Assembly: GCF_018130955.1 (NCBI RefSeq)
Contig: NZ_JAFCJM010000002.1
Span: 186,001-250,000 of the forward strand
Origin: Bradyrhizobium liaoningense
Lineage (GTDB): Bacteria; Pseudomonadota; Alphaproteobacteria; Rhizobiales; Xanthobacteraceae
Reading direction: 5' to 3'
Length of the DNA: 64,000 nt
This document shows positions 46,939 to 56,892 of the stretch, piece after piece (position 1 is the stretch's first letter; the number at the start of each line of letters is the position of its first letter). The translations under genes were made by a program, and so were the position numbers. The notes beneath the pieces are model-generated. The model was not told the origin of the DNA and made no database searches. It saw only the letters and a list, made by a program, of their open reading frames with translations.

Positions 46939-47409
46939 TCAGGACGATGTCAGCTTCGGCCGGCCGTAGATGGCGTCGGCCCGCTTCTCGAATGCGGCCG
47001 AGAAGCGCGCGAACGCGGCGTCGAACATCGAGCCCATCAGCATCGCCAGCATGCGGCTCTTGAACTCGTAGGTCAGGAAAAACCCGACGTCGCAGACGCC
47101 CTCGCCTTTCGGTTCGAAGGTCCAGCGGTTTTCCAGATTGCTGAACGGGCCCCTCAGATATTCGACCAGAATCTTCAGGTTGGCGCGGTCGAGCGTCACG
47201 CGGCTGGTGAAGGACTCCTTGACCAGCTTGAACGACACCGTCATGTCCGCGACCAGCACCTCGGTGCCGTCGGGCTTGGTCAGGCGCTGGCGCACCTTCA
47301 GCGCGCTGCACAGCGGCACGAATTCGGGGTAGCGCTCGACATCGGCGACCAGATTAAACATCTCGGACGCGCTATGATTGACGCGGTGCTTGCTCGAAAC
47401 TCGGTGCAT
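46939..47409 (-). CDS. Coq10/RatA family START-like protein
   Basis: A 156-residue polyketide-cyclase/START-fold protein. The family pattern is HRVNHSASEMFNLVADVERYPEFVPLCSALKV, with PFSNLENRWTFEPKGEGVCDVGFFLTYEFKS and the C-terminal helix FDAAFARFSAAFEKRADAIYG. Alphaproteobacterial members are Coq10-like ubiquinone-binding proteins; enterobacterial RatA is described as a ribosome-association toxin. It lies six bases after lipA in one operon, a common arrangement in this class. Confidence 0.9.
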   Translation of the reverse strand: MHRVSSKHRVNHSASEMFNLVADVERYPEFVPLCSALKVRQRLTKPDGTEVLVADMTVSFKLVKESFTSRVTLDRANLKILVEYLRGPFSNLENRWTFEPKGEGVCDVGFFLTYEFKSRMLAMLMGSMFDAAFARFSAAFEKRADAIYGRPKLTSS

Positions 47410-47415
47410 GGAAAC

Positions 47416-48372
47416 TCAGCGCGCGATTGCGGCCCGCGCTGCCCTCAATCTCGCGAAATCATCGCCGGCATGATGCGACGAACGGGTGAGCGGGCTCGCT
47501 GACACCATCAGGAATCCCTTGGTGTAGGCGACCTTCTCGTAGGAGGCGAACTCGTCCGGCGGCACGTAGCGCATCACCGCATGGTGCTTGCGGGTCGGTT
47601 GCAGGTACTGCCCGATGGTCAGGAAGTCGACGTCGGCGGAGCGCAGATCGTCCATCACCTGGAGTACCTCGTGGCGCTCTTCGCCGAGGCCGACCATGAT
47701 GCCCGATTTGGTGAAGATCGTAGGATCGATCTCCTTCACTCGCTGCAACAGCCGGATCGAATGGAAGTAGCGCGCGCCCGGGCGAACCGTGAGGTAGCGC
47801 GAGGGCACGGTTTCCAGATTGTGGTTGAAGACGTCGGGCTTGGCCGCCGCCACGACCTCGAGTGCGCCGTCCTTGCGCAAAAAGTCCGGCGTCAGGATCT
47901 CGATCGTGGTCGAGGGCGTGCGTTCGCGGATGGCGCGGATGGTCTGGGCAAAATGCTCGGCGCCGCCGTCAGCGAGGTCGTCGCGGTCGACGGAGGTGAT
48001 CACGACATGGGCAAGGCCGAGCTTGGCGGTCGCCTCGGCGACATGCTCCGGCTCGCTCGCGTCGAGCGCGTTGGGCAGGCCGGTCTTGACGTTGCAGAAG
48101 GCGCAGGCACGGGTGCAGGTGTCACCCATGATCATGAAGGTCGCGTGCTTCTTGTCCCAGCACTCGCCGATATTCGGGCAGCCCGCCTCCTCGCACACCG
48201 TGTGCAGGCCGTTGGCCCGCACGATGTTGCGGGTGTCGGCATAGCCGCGGGTATTGGGCGCGCGCACACGGATCCAGTCCGGCTTCGGGGGCGAAGCGGA
48301 ATCGGGCCGGTTCACCTTTTCGGGGTGACGCGGGCGCTGTGGGTTCGAAATGGTGTCGACGATTACGACCAT
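47416..48372 (-). CDS. lipA: Lipoyl synthase LipA
   Basis: Radical SAM enzyme that inserts two sulfurs into octanoyl-protein to give lipoate for pyruvate and 2-oxoglutarate dehydrogenases and the glycine cleavage system. The auxiliary cluster motif is [12 protein letters not shown] and the radical SAM motif is CTRACAFC. Other landmarks are [31 protein letters not shown] and [10 protein letters not shown]. It has the normal length of 318 residues and ends near [10 protein letters not shown] with the conserved RSSYHA-like motif. Confidence 0.97.
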   Translation of the reverse strand: MVVIVDTISNPQRPRHPEKVNRPDSASPPKPDWIRVRAPNTRGYADTRNIVRANGLHTVCEEAGCPNIGECWDKKHATFMIMGDTCTRACAFCNVKTGLPNALDASEPEHVAEATAKLGLAHVVITSVDRDDLADGGAEHFAQTIRAIRERTPSTTIEILTPDFLRKDGALEVVAAAKPDVFNHNLETVPSRYLTVRPGARYFHSIRLLQRVKEIDPTIFTKSGIMVGLGEERHEVLQVMDDLRSADVDFLTIGQYLQPTRKHHAVMRYVPPDEFASYEKVAYTKGFLMVSASPLTRSSHHAGDDFARLRAARAAIAR

Positions 48373-48502
48373 GAGATGTCCGGTCTGTTCAGGTCCTACC
48401 TAGTCGGTATCGACCCAAGCCGCAACCCGGCTCGCCCCGGCTCGGGGAACATGGCAGATATGGGCAATATCCTGCTCAGTTCTCAGGCGATTCTTACCTC
48501 GA

Positions 48503-49105
48503 ATGGCTCCAAGATCGAACCCCTCCACACCGCGCCTGGGCAAGCCGCTGAAGCGCGCCTTCTTTGCGCGCAACGTGCGCGAGGTCGCGCCCGACCTGAT
48601 CGGCGCGACCATGCTGGTGGACGGAGTTGGCGGGATCATCGTCGAGGTTGAGGCCTATCATCATACCGAGCCGGCAGCGCACTCCTACAACGGTCCAACG
48701 CCCCGGAACCAGGTGATGTTCGGCCCGCCCGGCTTTGCCTATGTCTACCGCTCCTACGGCATCCACTGGTGTGTGAACTTCGTCTGCGAGGAGGAAGGCT
48801 CGGCCAGTGCGGTGCTGATCCGCGCCCTGGAGCCGACCCACGGGATATCAGCCATGCGCCGCCGCCGTCATCTCGACGATCTGCGCGCGCTGTGTTCGGG
48901 GCCGGGAAAGCTGACGGAGGCGCTCGGCATCACGATCGCGCACAACACGCTGCCGCTCGACCGGCCGCCGATCGCGCTGCATGCGCGCACCGGCGAGGTT
49001 GAGGTCACAACCGGCATCCGCATCGGCATCACCAAAGCGGTCGAGCTGCCCTGGCGTTACGGCGTGAAGGGCTCGAAGTTTTTGAGCAAGCCGTTTCCAA
49101 GGTAA
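48503..49105 (+). CDS. 3-methyladenine DNA glycosylase (AAG/MPG family)
   Basis: Base-excision repair enzyme of 200 residues removing alkylated purines and hypoxanthine. Family landmarks are [18 protein letters not shown], the catalytic Glu in [52 protein letters not shown] and the C-terminal [11 protein letters not shown]. The ATG at 48503 is used. It is divergent from lipA and convergent with valS, and its end is followed immediately by a palindromic intergenic repeat. Confidence 0.95.
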   Translation: MAPRSNPSTPRLGKPLKRAFFARNVREVAPDLIGATMLVDGVGGIIVEVEAYHHTEPAAHSYNGPTPRNQVMFGPPGFAYVYRSYGIHWCVNFVCEEEGSASAVLIRALEPTHGISAMRRRRHLDDLRALCSGPGKLTEALGITIAHNTLPLDRPPIALHARTGEVEVTTGIRIGITKAVELPWRYGVKGSKFLSKPFPR

Positions 49106-49210
49106 CCGTCATTCCGGGGCGGCTCGCAGAGCCGAACCCGGAATCTCGAGATTCCCCGAAGCGCAATTGCGCTCGGAGGTCTGGTCCTTCGGACCATCCC
49201 GGAATGACGG
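49106..49210. repeat. Bradyrhizobium-type intergenic palindromic repeat
   Basis: CCGTCATTCCGGG at the left end pairs with CCCGGAATGACGG at the right, enclosing nested palindromes (CGGCTCGCAGAGCCG, AATCTCGAGATT, GCGCAATTGCGC, TGGTCCTTCGGACCA). The whole can fold into a long branched hairpin. It shares ends and the GCAATTGCG core with the element at 21824-21944. It fills the entire gap between the glycosylase stop and the valS end, so it likely ends both transcripts. Confidence 0.7.
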
Positions 49211-49215
49211 TCTCC

Positions 49216-52083
49216 TCACGACACCTGCTTCAGCCGCTCGATCGCCTCCAGCAGCTTGGCCTTGCGCGCGAGCGCGGCCTCGCGCTTCTCGCGCTCCTCC
49301 TCGACGACCTCTTCGGCCGCGTTGGCGACGAACTTCTCGTTCGCGAGCTTGGACTCGGCGCGCTTGATGTCCGCGTCGGCCTTGGCGATCTCCTTGTCGA
49401 GACGCGTGCGCTCTGCGGCAAGATCGATGACGCCCTTGAGCGGCAGCGCGGCCACCTCGCCGCGCACCAGGAGCTGCACGGCGCCGTCCGGCGCGCGGTC
49501 GGCAAAGGAAATGTCCGACAGCCGCGACATGCGCTTGATGACGTCGATCCAGCGCGGCGCACGCTCCCTGGTCTCGGCAGAGGCGCCGGCCAGAATCAGC
49601 GCCGTCAGCGTCGCTGGCGGGATGTTCATCTCGGCGCGCACCGAGCGGATCGCGGTGACGAGATCGATCACCCAGCCGATTTCGGCTTCGGCCGCCGGAT
49701 CCGTGAAGTCGGCGTGGTCGAACACCGGCAGGATCACCGGCGTCATGAACGGATCGGCCGGCATCGATGCGGCCAGGCTCGCAAGCTGTTCGGCCGAAAG
49801 CTCCGGCTTGAGCGGCCATGGCGCCAGGGCCAGCAGGCATTCGCGCTTGGCCGTCACCTCCCACAGCTCTTCGGTGATGAAGGGCATGAAGGGGTGCAGC
49901 AGCTTCAAGATCTCGTCGCGCGCCCAGGCGACCATGGCGCGGGTCTCGGCCTTGGCCGGGCCGTCCTCGCCGAGCAGCACGGGCTTTGCGAGCTCGACAT
50001 ACCAGTCGCAATAGACGTTCCAGACGAAGCGGTAGATCGCGCCGGCCGCATCGTTGAAGCGGTAGGCCTCGATTGCCTCCGTCACCTCGCGCGTGGTGTG
50101 CGCGGTCTCGTGCGCGATCCAGCGGTTCAGCGTCGCCTTGGCCTTCGCGGGCTCAAAGCCGTCGGGCACCGCGCAATTGTTCATCTCGGCGAAACGGCAG
50201 GCGTTCCAAAGCTTGGTCGCAAAGTTGCGGTAGCCCTCGACACGGCTGGTGGCGAGCTTGATGTCGCGGCCCTGCGCGGCCATCGCAGCCAGCGTGAAGC
50301 GCAGCGCGTCCGCGCCATATTCGTCGATCAGGTGCAGGGGATCGATGACGTTGCCCTTCGACTTCGACATCTTGGCGCCCTTCTCGTCGCGGACGAGGGC
50401 GTGGATGTAGATAGTCGAGAACGGGATCTCCTTCATGAAGTGCAGGCCCATCATCATCATCCGGGCGACCCAGAAGAAGATGATGTCGAAGCCGGTGACC
50501 AGCGCGTTGGTCGGGTAATAGCGCTTCACCTCCGGCGTATCGTCGGGCCAGCCGAGCGTCGAGAACGGCCACAGCGCGGAGGAGAACCAGGTGTCGAGCA
50601 CGTCCTCGTCGCGGGTGATGAAACCCTCGCGCTTGTCGCGGTCGAGGGCCATCTCGTGCCCCTGCTCTTCCGTGATGACCTCCTGCTCGACGTAGTAGCC
50701 GAGCGCGTGGCTGACGGCCTCTTCCTCGGTCTCGGCGACGAACACCTTGCCGTCCGGGCCGTACCAGGCTGGGATCTGGTGTCCCCACCAGAGCTGGCGC
50801 GAGATGCACCAGGGCTGGATGTTCTCCATCCATTCGAAATAGGTCTTTTCCCAATTCTTCGGGACGAAGACGGTCTCGCCCGAGCGCACCGCCGCGATCG
50901 CGGGCTTGGCCAGCGTCTTGGCATCGACGTACCACTGGTCGGTCAGGTATGGCTCGATCACGCTGTTCGAGCGATCGCCATGCGGCACCATATGGGTGTG
51001 CGGCTCGATCCGCTCGATGAAGCCGAAGCTTTCGAGGCGCTCGACGATGCGCTTGCGCGCGGCGAAACGGTCGACGCCGTGGAATTCCTCGGCGAACTGC
51101 GAGGCGCCCTCCGGCAGGCCGTGCAGATAGTCCTCGTTGTCGACGAGGTCGAGGCAACCTTCCTTGTCCAGCACGCTGATCTGGCGCAGGCCGTGGCGCT
51201 TGCCGACCTCGAAATCGTTGAAGTCGTGCGCCGGCGTCACCTTCACCGCACCCGAGCCCTTCTCGGGATCGGAATAGTCGTCCGCGACGATCGCGACCTT
51301 GCGGCCGACCAGCGGCAGGATCACGTGCTTGCCGACCAGCTTGTGATAGCGCTCGTCGTCCGGATGCACGGCAACGCCGGTGTCGCCCAGCATAGTCTCG
51401 GGGCGCGTCGTGGCGACGACGATGAAGGTCGAGGGATCGTCAGGGCTGAAATTCTTGCCCTCGATCGGATAGCGCAGATACCAGAGGCTGCCCTTGACCT
51501 CGACCTGCTGCACTTCGAGATCGGAGATCGCGGTGAGCAGCTTGGTGTCCCAGTTCACCAGCCGCTTGTCCTTGTAGATCAGGCCGTCGCGGTGCAGCTC
51601 GACGAACACCTTGATGACGGCCTTCGACAGGCCCTCGTCCATGGTGAAGCGCTCGCGCGACCAGTCGCAGGAGGCGCCGAGCCGCTTCAACTGGTTGATG
51701 ATGGTATCGCCGCTCTCGGCCTTCCACTCCCAGACCCGCTCCAGAAACTTCTCGCGGCCCATCTCGCGGCGGCCGGGCTGCTGGCGCTCCATCAACTGGC
51801 GTTCGACCACCATCTGGGTGGCGATGCCGGCATGGTCGGTGCCGGGCTGCCACAGCACGTCGCGGCCGCGCATCCGCTCGAACCGGCACAGGATATCCTG
51901 GAGCGTGTTGTTGAGCGCGTGGCCCATATGCAGCGAGCCCGTCACGTTCGGTGGCGGGATCACGATGGTGAAGGGGCTGGCGTCCCGCCGGTCGGGACGG
52001 CCTGCCTTGAATGCAAGGCTGTCCTCCCAAACGACGGACATGCGGGTTTCGATATCGGCGGGCTGGTAGTTTTTCTCGATCAT
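49216..52083 (-). CDS. valS: Valyl-tRNA synthetase
   Basis: Class I aminoacyl-tRNA synthetase of 955 residues charging tRNA-Val. The HIGH motif is [17 protein letters not shown], the KMSKS motif is [13 protein letters not shown], and the editing (CP1) domain includes [18 protein letters not shown]. The C-terminal coiled-coil arm ([28 protein letters not shown]) is present. Single essential gene; reading frame intact. Confidence 0.98.
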   Translation of the reverse strand: MIEKNYQPADIETRMSVVWEDSLAFKAGRPDRRDASPFTIVIPPPNVTGSLHMGHALNNTLQDILCRFERMRGRDVLWQPGTDHAGIATQMVVERQLMERQQPGRREMGREKFLERVWEWKAESGDTIINQLKRLGASCDWSRERFTMDEGLSKAVIKVFVELHRDGLIYKDKRLVNWDTKLLTAISDLEVQQVEVKGSLWYLRYPIEGKNFSPDDPSTFIVVATTRPETMLGDTGVAVHPDDERYHKLVGKHVILPLVGRKVAIVADDYSDPEKGSGAVKVTPAHDFNDFEVGKRHGLRQISVLDKEGCLDLVDNEDYLHGLPEGASQFAEEFHGVDRFAARKRIVERLESFGFIERIEPHTHMVPHGDRSNSVIEPYLTDQWYVDAKTLAKPAIAAVRSGETVFVPKNWEKTYFEWMENIQPWCISRQLWWGHQIPAWYGPDGKVFVAETEEEAVSHALGYYVEQEVITEEQGHEMALDRDKREGFITRDEDVLDTWFSSALWPFSTLGWPDDTPEVKRYYPTNALVTGFDIIFFWVARMMMMGLHFMKEIPFSTIYIHALVRDEKGAKMSKSKGNVIDPLHLIDEYGADALRFTLAAMAAQGRDIKLATSRVEGYRNFATKLWNACRFAEMNNCAVPDGFEPAKAKATLNRWIAHETAHTTREVTEAIEAYRFNDAAGAIYRFVWNVYCDWYVELAKPVLLGEDGPAKAETRAMVAWARDEILKLLHPFMPFITEELWEVTAKRECLLALAPWPLKPELSAEQLASLAASMPADPFMTPVILPVFDHADFTDPAAEAEIGWVIDLVTAIRSVRAEMNIPPATLTALILAGASAETRERAPRWIDVIKRMSRLSDISFADRAPDGAVQLLVRGEVAALPLKGVIDLAAERTRLDKEIAKADADIKRAESKLANEKFVANAAEEVVEEEREKREAALARKAKLLEAIERLKQVS

Positions 52084-52251
52084 GGGCAGCTAAAAAGCCT
52101 TGCGCGGGGCCCAAGTCAACCAGCCACAAGTCAGGCGACCTGGTCCGGGGCGGCGGCAAAACGTCAATGGGCCAAACGGGATCGGCGGGGTCCTGGCCGC
52201 CGAACGGGGACGCGGGAGCACGGCCTTGTGAGGGTTGTCGAGCCGGCGGGA

Positions 52252-53031
52252 CTAGCGGCCGCGCGAAACCCGCTCGATCTCCGCCTTCACGATGCGCTCG
52301 ACCAGGCCTGGCAGATTGTCGTCGAGCCAGGATTTCAGCATCGGCCGCAGCATCTCCTTGACCAGATCCTCCAGCGTTCGCGCATTGTTGCTGAGGACGG
52401 TGTGGGCCAGCGTGTTGAAGGCGGATTCGACTGCCGAAACCGTCGTTTGCGCCAGGATCGGCTGCTGGGGCGGCAGCGGCGGCGCGTCCCAATCGACCTG
52501 CGAATAGGATGGTGGTGGCGGCGGCGGCGCAGGCCGGGGCGGCGGCGTTGCGGCAGCCGCTTCGGCGAACTCGAGGTCGTCCTTGGGCTCGACCCTGCGG
52601 AAGCTCGGCGGCGGCGGCGCCGGCGTCTCGACAGCCATCTCGTCTGTCAGCTCGAGGACATCGGGCTCGGCCGGCTCGGGTTCGGGCTCTGGCGCGCGGA
52701 CCTCCGGCGCCGTCGTCGCGTCGTCGAGCCCGGCCAGCAGCGCATCGATATCGTCCTGGCTGTTGCTCGCCGCAGGTTCCGGCGCGGGTGCAGGCGCAGG
52801 TTTTGCAGCCGGCGGTGGCGCGGGTTTTTCGGCGGCGGGCTTTGGCGCGATCTTGGACGGCGGAATGTCGTTCATGGCCGCAGGCTTTGGCGCCGGAGCG
52901 GCGGCGGAAGGCTTCTCCGGCTTCGCGGCTTCGGTAGCCGGCGGCTTGGCCTCATCGTCGGCAATGATGCGCCGGATCGAGGCCAGAATCTCCTCCATGG
53001 AGGGTTCTGTGACCTTTGCAGGCTGCGTCAT
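52252..53031 (-). CDS. PopZ-like polar organising protein (DUF2497)
   Basis: A 259-residue protein with the PopZ layout: N-terminal helix MEEILASIRRIIADDEAKPP, a long Pro/Ala/Glu-rich disordered linker (about 100 residues), and C-terminal helices NTLAHTVLSNNARTLEDLVKEMLRPMLKSWLDDNLPGLVERIVKAEIERV. In Caulobacter, PopZ self-assembles at the pole and anchors the chromosome origin through ParB. The linker here is longer and more Pro-rich than in Caulobacter. The ATG at 53031 has GGAG upstream; an in-frame GTG four codons earlier is less likely. The valS gene lies downstream in the same direction. Confidence 0.88.
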   Translation of the reverse strand: MTQPAKVTEPSMEEILASIRRIIADDEAKPPATEAAKPEKPSAAAPAPKPAAMNDIPPSKIAPKPAAEKPAPPPAAKPAPAPAPEPAASNSQDDIDALLAGLDDATTAPEVRAPEPEPEPAEPDVLELTDEMAVETPAPPPPSFRRVEPKDDLEFAEAAAATPPPRPAPPPPPPSYSQVDWDAPPLPPQQPILAQTTVSAVESAFNTLAHTVLSNNARTLEDLVKEMLRPMLKSWLDDNLPGLVERIVKAEIERVSRGR

Positions 53032-53371
53032 CTCCGACTCCACATCATCAACGCCCTCGCACGCGCTGTTTTACACCAAGCACGACAGGAATGGCCGGTT
53101 CCGGACCGGCGGCCCGGCATTTTCATCGCAACGGCCTGACTTGTCCCCAAGTCCGAACGCAAGTCTTGACCCGGCAGAGGCATTTGCGACTCATCGCACG
53201 CCGCGCGCCCTGCCCGCGGCCCCGCAGTTCGACGCACACAACATCACGTGCAGCGCGAATCGCCCCATCGCCTCATGGAAAGGCTATGTCAGGGCCTTTC
53301 ACGAATGCAAGCAAACAGCCGGCCTCGCGTAGCTGCGAGGCCGGCTGGCGTTGACGAGTTGGTTTGGGAGA
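53032..53371. other. 340-base intergenic region between popZ-like and tolC-like genes
   Basis: Contains the tolC terminator (53316-53347) and probably the popZ promoter. A frame can be read through parts of it on both strands but composition and context do not support a gene. Confidence 0.5.
53316..53347 (-). terminator. Rho-independent terminator of the tolC-like gene
   Basis: CAGCCGGCCTCGC (53316-53328) and GCGAGGCCGGCTG (53335-53347) make a perfect 13-bp GC stem with a 6-base loop. On the minus strand it is followed by TTTGCTTGC. It lies 24 bases after the tolC-like stop. Confidence 0.8.
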
Positions 53372-54775
53372 TCAGCGTCCGTCGGGCGTGCGCACGCCGG
53401 CCCAGCTATCGCGGACCTGATGGTAGTGCACGCTCGCATCGTACGTGACGGTCGACAGACCGAGCACCTGCGGCGACAGGCGGCCGACGGCGCTCAATAC
53501 GGAGTAGGACGCCACGACGCGATCGTGTTGCGCGGTCACAAGCGCGACGCGGGCATTGACCAGCGCCTGCTGCGCGTTGAGGACGTCGAGCGTCGTGCGC
53601 TGGCCAGCCTTGGCCTCTTCACGGACGCCGTTGAGCGCGATCTCGGACGCCGTGACCTGCGCCTGCGCGGACTGCACCTGCGCCTTGCCAGCCTGCAACT
53701 GCCCCCATGCCTGCACGACGTTGGCACGGGCCTGGTCGCGCGTCGTCTCGAGGTTGAGGCGCTGCTGCGCCAGGTTTTCCTTCGACTGCCGGATCAACGA
53801 GTATTCGGCACCGCCCTGGTAAAGGGGCATCGAGGCCTGCGCCACGGCTGACGCGCCGAACGAGCGGTACTGAATCAATGACTGTTCGGCGGATTGGGTG
53901 ACGGCCGCCTGCACGGAGATCGTCGGCAGCAGCGCGCCCTCATTGACCTTGACCTGGAGATAGTTGACGTCGATGCCGTACATGGCGGCCGTGACGTTCG
54001 GGTTTTCGATCAGCGCGAGCTCGACGGCGGAGGCAAGCGTCGGCGGCAGGAAACGATCGACCGGCGAGCCCGGTGCGAGATTGACCGGGTCATTGCCGAT
54101 GATGCGGCGGAAATTTGCGCGCGTCGTCGTGAGATTCGATTCGGCGGTCAGTGCCTGCGTCTTGCCGGCGGCGAGCTGCGCTTCGGACTGGGCGACGTCG
54201 GTGCGCGTCACCTCACCGACATTGAAGCGATCGCGCGTCTGCTTCAGCGTCTGCTCGAGCACGCGAACGTTGCTCTTCTGGACTTCGAGCGTCGCCGAGT
54301 CGCGCAGATAGTCCATGTAAGTAGAGGCGGCGTTGAAGAGCACACTCTGATCGAGGCTGCGCAGCCCTTCGCGGGCGCCGGAAACCGCACTCTCCGCCTG
54401 GCGCGTCTTGTTGGCGGTTTGGTTGCCGTTGAACACGGTCTGGTTGACCGTCAGGCCCGCGCTGCGAGGTATAGTGGTCCCGGAGAAGGGCGCCGAATTG
54501 AATGTGCTTTGCGTGTCTTGATATTGATAGCCGACGCTGGCCGAGAGCGAGACCCTGGGCCGATACCCAGACAAGGCCTGCGGCACGCCTTCGTCGGTGG
54601 AGCGCACCTGCGCGCGCTGCGCGTTGAGCTGCGGATTATTCTGATAGGCACGTACCAGCGCGGCCTCGATGGTGTCCGCCAACGCTGGCGTCGGCCCCGC
54701 CAGCGCCAAGAGCAGGACCGAAACCGCAGCTCCGGTGAAGAGCTTCACCCCATGCATCCCAATATTTCCGTTCAT
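53372..54775 (-). CDS. TolC family outer-membrane efflux protein
   Basis: Outer-membrane channel tunnel for type I secretion and RND or MFS efflux, 467 residues. A signal peptide is followed by DTIEAALVRAYQNNPQLNAQRAQVRSTDEGVPQALSGYRPRVSL, the TolC/AprF repeat start. The second repeat begins around ASAVELALIENPNVTAAMYG. Long coiled helices with QSEAQLAAGKTQAL follow and ALNGVREEAKAGQRTTLDVLNAQQALVNARVALV is the conserved end. The ATG at 54775 starts a proper signal peptide. No dedicated inner-membrane partner lies next to it; order pcm-tolC-popZ-valS is typical of the class. Confidence 0.93.
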   Translation of the reverse strand: MNGNIGMHGVKLFTGAAVSVLLLALAGPTPALADTIEAALVRAYQNNPQLNAQRAQVRSTDEGVPQALSGYRPRVSLSASVGYQYQDTQSTFNSAPFSGTTIPRSAGLTVNQTVFNGNQTANKTRQAESAVSGAREGLRSLDQSVLFNAASTYMDYLRDSATLEVQKSNVRVLEQTLKQTRDRFNVGEVTRTDVAQSEAQLAAGKTQALTAESNLTTTRANFRRIIGNDPVNLAPGSPVDRFLPPTLASAVELALIENPNVTAAMYGIDVNYLQVKVNEGALLPTISVQAAVTQSAEQSLIQYRSFGASAVAQASMPLYQGGAEYSLIRQSKENLAQQRLNLETTRDQARANVVQAWGQLQAGKAQVQSAQAQVTASEIALNGVREEAKAGQRTTLDVLNAQQALVNARVALVTAQHDRVVASYSVLSAVGRLSPQVLGLSTVTYDASVHYHQVRDSWAGVRTPDGR

Positions 54776-54959
54776 TCTTATACCAGCTCGTGCCCGCGAG
54801 CCGGGTACCATGTTCGACTGGAGTCGTTGCCCCTGCGCAGCATAGGCCGCCGTCAAGCGCGACGGAACTACCCGGCGGTTGTTGGCGGTGGAAACTCTTC
54901 ACGTGCAGCATCCCTGCCACACTTCTGATTCAGAACGGGATTTTAACGGCCTGAAGCCG

Positions 54960-55625
54960 TCAGAAAACGAATTCAGCGGCCCGTGTCAGGCCCGGAAGGA
55001 CGGGCGCCGCGGTATCGAACAGCGTCCGATGGCCGAATTCGCCATGGAACCGGGTCAGGATTACTGCCCGTTGCGGCCGGGATTCGGCGCTCACGCCAAC
55101 CAGCCGCCCGCCATCGGCGAGCTGCCCCAGCAGCGCCTCCGGCGTGATTTCGGTCGCCCCGTTGAGGACGATCACGTCGTAGGGCGCGCCCGCCGGGTCG
55201 CCCTCAGCGCAAGCGGCGGCCTTGCAGGTCGCATTCGCCAGGCCAAGCGCTGCGAACGTCTGAGCGGCTTTCGCCGCCAGCGCCGAATCGCTTTCGGTCG
55301 CGGTGACCGTTGCGGCGAGCTTGGCTGCGAGTGCGGCCACGTAGCCGGTTGCAGTTCCGACCACCAGCACGCGATCGCCGGCACCGATCTCGGCTGCCTG
55401 CAAGAGCTTGGCCGTCAGGGCCGGCTTGATCAGGTATCGCTTCGCAGAGCCGCTCTCGGCGACATCGAGGTCAAGGTCGAGATAGGCCAGCGCCTGTCGG
55501 CTCGCCGGCACGAAGGCCTCGCGCGGCACGATGAGCATCGCATCGAGGATTCTGCGATCGGTGACGTCGCTGGTGCGCACCTGGCCATCGACCATTTTCT
55601 GGCGCGCGGTCGAAAAACCGGACAT
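54960..55625 (-). CDS. Protein-L-isoaspartate O-methyltransferase family protein
   Basis: A 221-residue class I methyltransferase of the Pcm family. It begins MSGFSTARQKMVDGQVRTSDVTDRRILDAMLIVPREAFVP, typical of the alphaproteobacterial form; SAM motif I is DRVLVVGTATGYVAALAAKL where canonical Pcm has GTGSGY. The residues YDVIVLNGATEITPEALLGQLADGGRLVGV match motifs II and III. The N-terminal substrate motif differs from E. coli Pcm, so repair activity is not certain. It lies 184 bases upstream of the tolC-like gene. Confidence 0.85.
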   Translation of the reverse strand: MSGFSTARQKMVDGQVRTSDVTDRRILDAMLIVPREAFVPASRQALAYLDLDLDVAESGSAKRYLIKPALTAKLLQAAEIGAGDRVLVVGTATGYVAALAAKLAATVTATESDSALAAKAAQTFAALGLANATCKAAACAEGDPAGAPYDVIVLNGATEITPEALLGQLADGGRLVGVSAESRPQRAVILTRFHGEFGHRTLFDTAAPVLPGLTRAAEFVF

Positions 55626-55741
55626 TTATGGACCCTGGAATGCGGACGCTGCCGCGGGAGAATGTTGCGGCATCTTTGGAACATGGCCCGCAAAAACGCA
55701 ACATGGCGATTGGCGGGAACGCGCAGGGTTCCGGTAATCGC

Positions 55742-55921
55742 CTACTCGATCGCGACCGCCAAGCGCCCGATCAGCGCCGCCACTTCGTCGAGGCGCGCCG
55801 CATCGTGCCTCTCCACGGCGCGTGCAAGTCGCGCGAGACATTCGTCGTCGGTAAGGTCGGGGATGTCGGCAGGCTGGATCGAGGGGACGAGCTTCGAACG
55901 ATCGTCAACGACGTCTAGCAT
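55742..55921 (-). CDS. Small hypothetical protein (59 aa)
   Basis: A 59-residue acidic, helical protein reading MLDVVDDRSKLVPSIQPADIP, then LTDDECLARLARAVERHDAARLDEVAALIGRLAVAIE. Composition and codon use are protein-like and the size is typical of small conserved hypothetical genes of this group. The ATG at 55921 is the best start; the frame is open further up into the tRNA-Asn region but that part is not protein-like. No function is recognised. Confidence 0.6.
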   Translation of the reverse strand: MLDVVDDRSKLVPSIQPADIPDLTDDECLARLARAVERHDAARLDEVAALIGRLAVAIE

Positions 55922-56085
55922 CAGAATCAGCTCCGCATTGACCCGGCAGGCGGAACCTCGATTTGAATTGAGTCGATTTGGCGTCTGCGGCGGGGCGCTT
56001 GCGCGGACCTGGCACACGTCCGCGTGAAGCAGCTCGCTCCCCGACTCAGGAGTCGGCCGCAATTCATTGATGAAATTGAGAAAAC

Positions 56086-56160
56086 TGGCTCCCCGGGCTG
56101 GATTCGAACCAGCGACCATCCGATTAACAGTCGGATGCTCTACCGCTGAGCTACCGAGGA
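56086..56160 (-). tRNA. tRNA-Asn (GTT)
   Basis: 75-base cloverleaf with encoded CCA. Acceptor TCCTCGG/CCGGGGA with the expected pairs, D-arm GCTC-AGCGGTA-GAGC, anticodon stem TCCGA/TCGGA with loop CTGTTAA (anticodon GTT), and T-arm GCTGG-TTCGAAT-CCAGC. Confidence 0.97.
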
Positions 56161-56288
56161 AAAAGGCGAACCGTTCGTTCGCGCGCGGCTGCGTATAACA
56201 AAGCCTCTTGCGCTTGCAAAGGACGAATTCGTCATATCCTCACCATCGGGAGGATGGGGCCGGAGCCCCTCCTCTCCGCGGGCCGCCA

Positions 56289-56337
56289 GAGCATGATCCG
56301 GAAAAGTGCGCAGCGGTTTTCCGAAAAGATCATGCTC
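56289..56337. repeat. Rhizobiales REP-like palindrome (GAGCATGATCCGGAAAA type)
   Basis: GAGCATGATC at the left is perfectly complementary to GATCATGCTC at the right, and an inner pair CGGAAAA/TTTTCCG continues the stem around GTGCGCAGCGG. From memory this is a widespread noncoding element of Bradyrhizobium and other Rhizobiales. It sits in the 234-base gap between tRNA-Asn and the secreted hypothetical gene. Confidence 0.7.
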
Positions 56338-56394
56338 AAACCAAGCCCCAAAGCAAGATGACGATTCGACCTAACGCCATCGCGCTTTGGCGCG

Positions 56395-56763
56395 TTACTC
56401 AGCGACGAACGAGGTGGTCTTGGTGCCGTGGTCGTAGCGCAGCCTCAGCGCGGTGAACTTGCAGAGGTTGACGTTCTTCCAGAGCACGGACTCGTTGTAG
56501 TCCTGCCAGTCGACGCGGATGTTCCAGACGCAGCCATCGTCATCGTCGTCGAACTCGACATAGGTCGAGGCAGTGTTCTGCAAGACCTTCTCGAGCTCGT
56601 TGTCCCATTCGTCCAGACCGTCGTCCGGCGCATTGAAACCGAGGAACTTGATGGCGTAGCCGGTCTCGTTGACGACGGTGACGTTGCGGGCGTCGGCGGC
56701 GAAGGACGGCGCAGCTGACATCGCGAGACCGACGGCGAAAAGTGCTGACAAGAAATGTTTCAT
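56395..56763 (-). CDS. Secreted hypothetical protein (122 aa)
   Basis: A 122-residue exported protein with a clear signal peptide MKHFLSALFAVGLAMSAAPSFA|AD. The mature part is acidic: VTVVNETGYAIKFLGFNAPDDGLDEWDNELEKV, a run of Asp (FDDDDDGCVWNIRVDW) and two Cys that may form a disulfide. The VTVVNETGYAI start resembles proteins with a small beta-sandwich fold. Similar proteins are common as conserved hypotheticals in this group; the function is unknown. Confidence 0.75.
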   Translation of the reverse strand: MKHFLSALFAVGLAMSAAPSFAADARNVTVVNETGYAIKFLGFNAPDDGLDEWDNELEKVLQNTASTYVEFDDDDDGCVWNIRVDWQDYNESVLWKNVNLCKFTALRLRYDHGTKTTSFVAE

Positions 56764-56892
56764 GGAATGCCTCGATGAAACCTTGGCGGCGCGATCAACC
56801 CCGCGCCTCCGGGCGGCGCGCCACTTCAGTGGCGCGTCGCCAGTTCTATCGAGCCGCGGACCGGATTCCGCAATGAACCGGCATTCACACGC

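Noticed and set aside
49204..53139. 1300-codon open frame antisense to valS and popZ-like genes
   Set aside because: Runs across two well-defined genes and intergenic DNA, with low-complexity Arg/Gly/His content and no recognisable motif; typical of GC-rich antisense frames.
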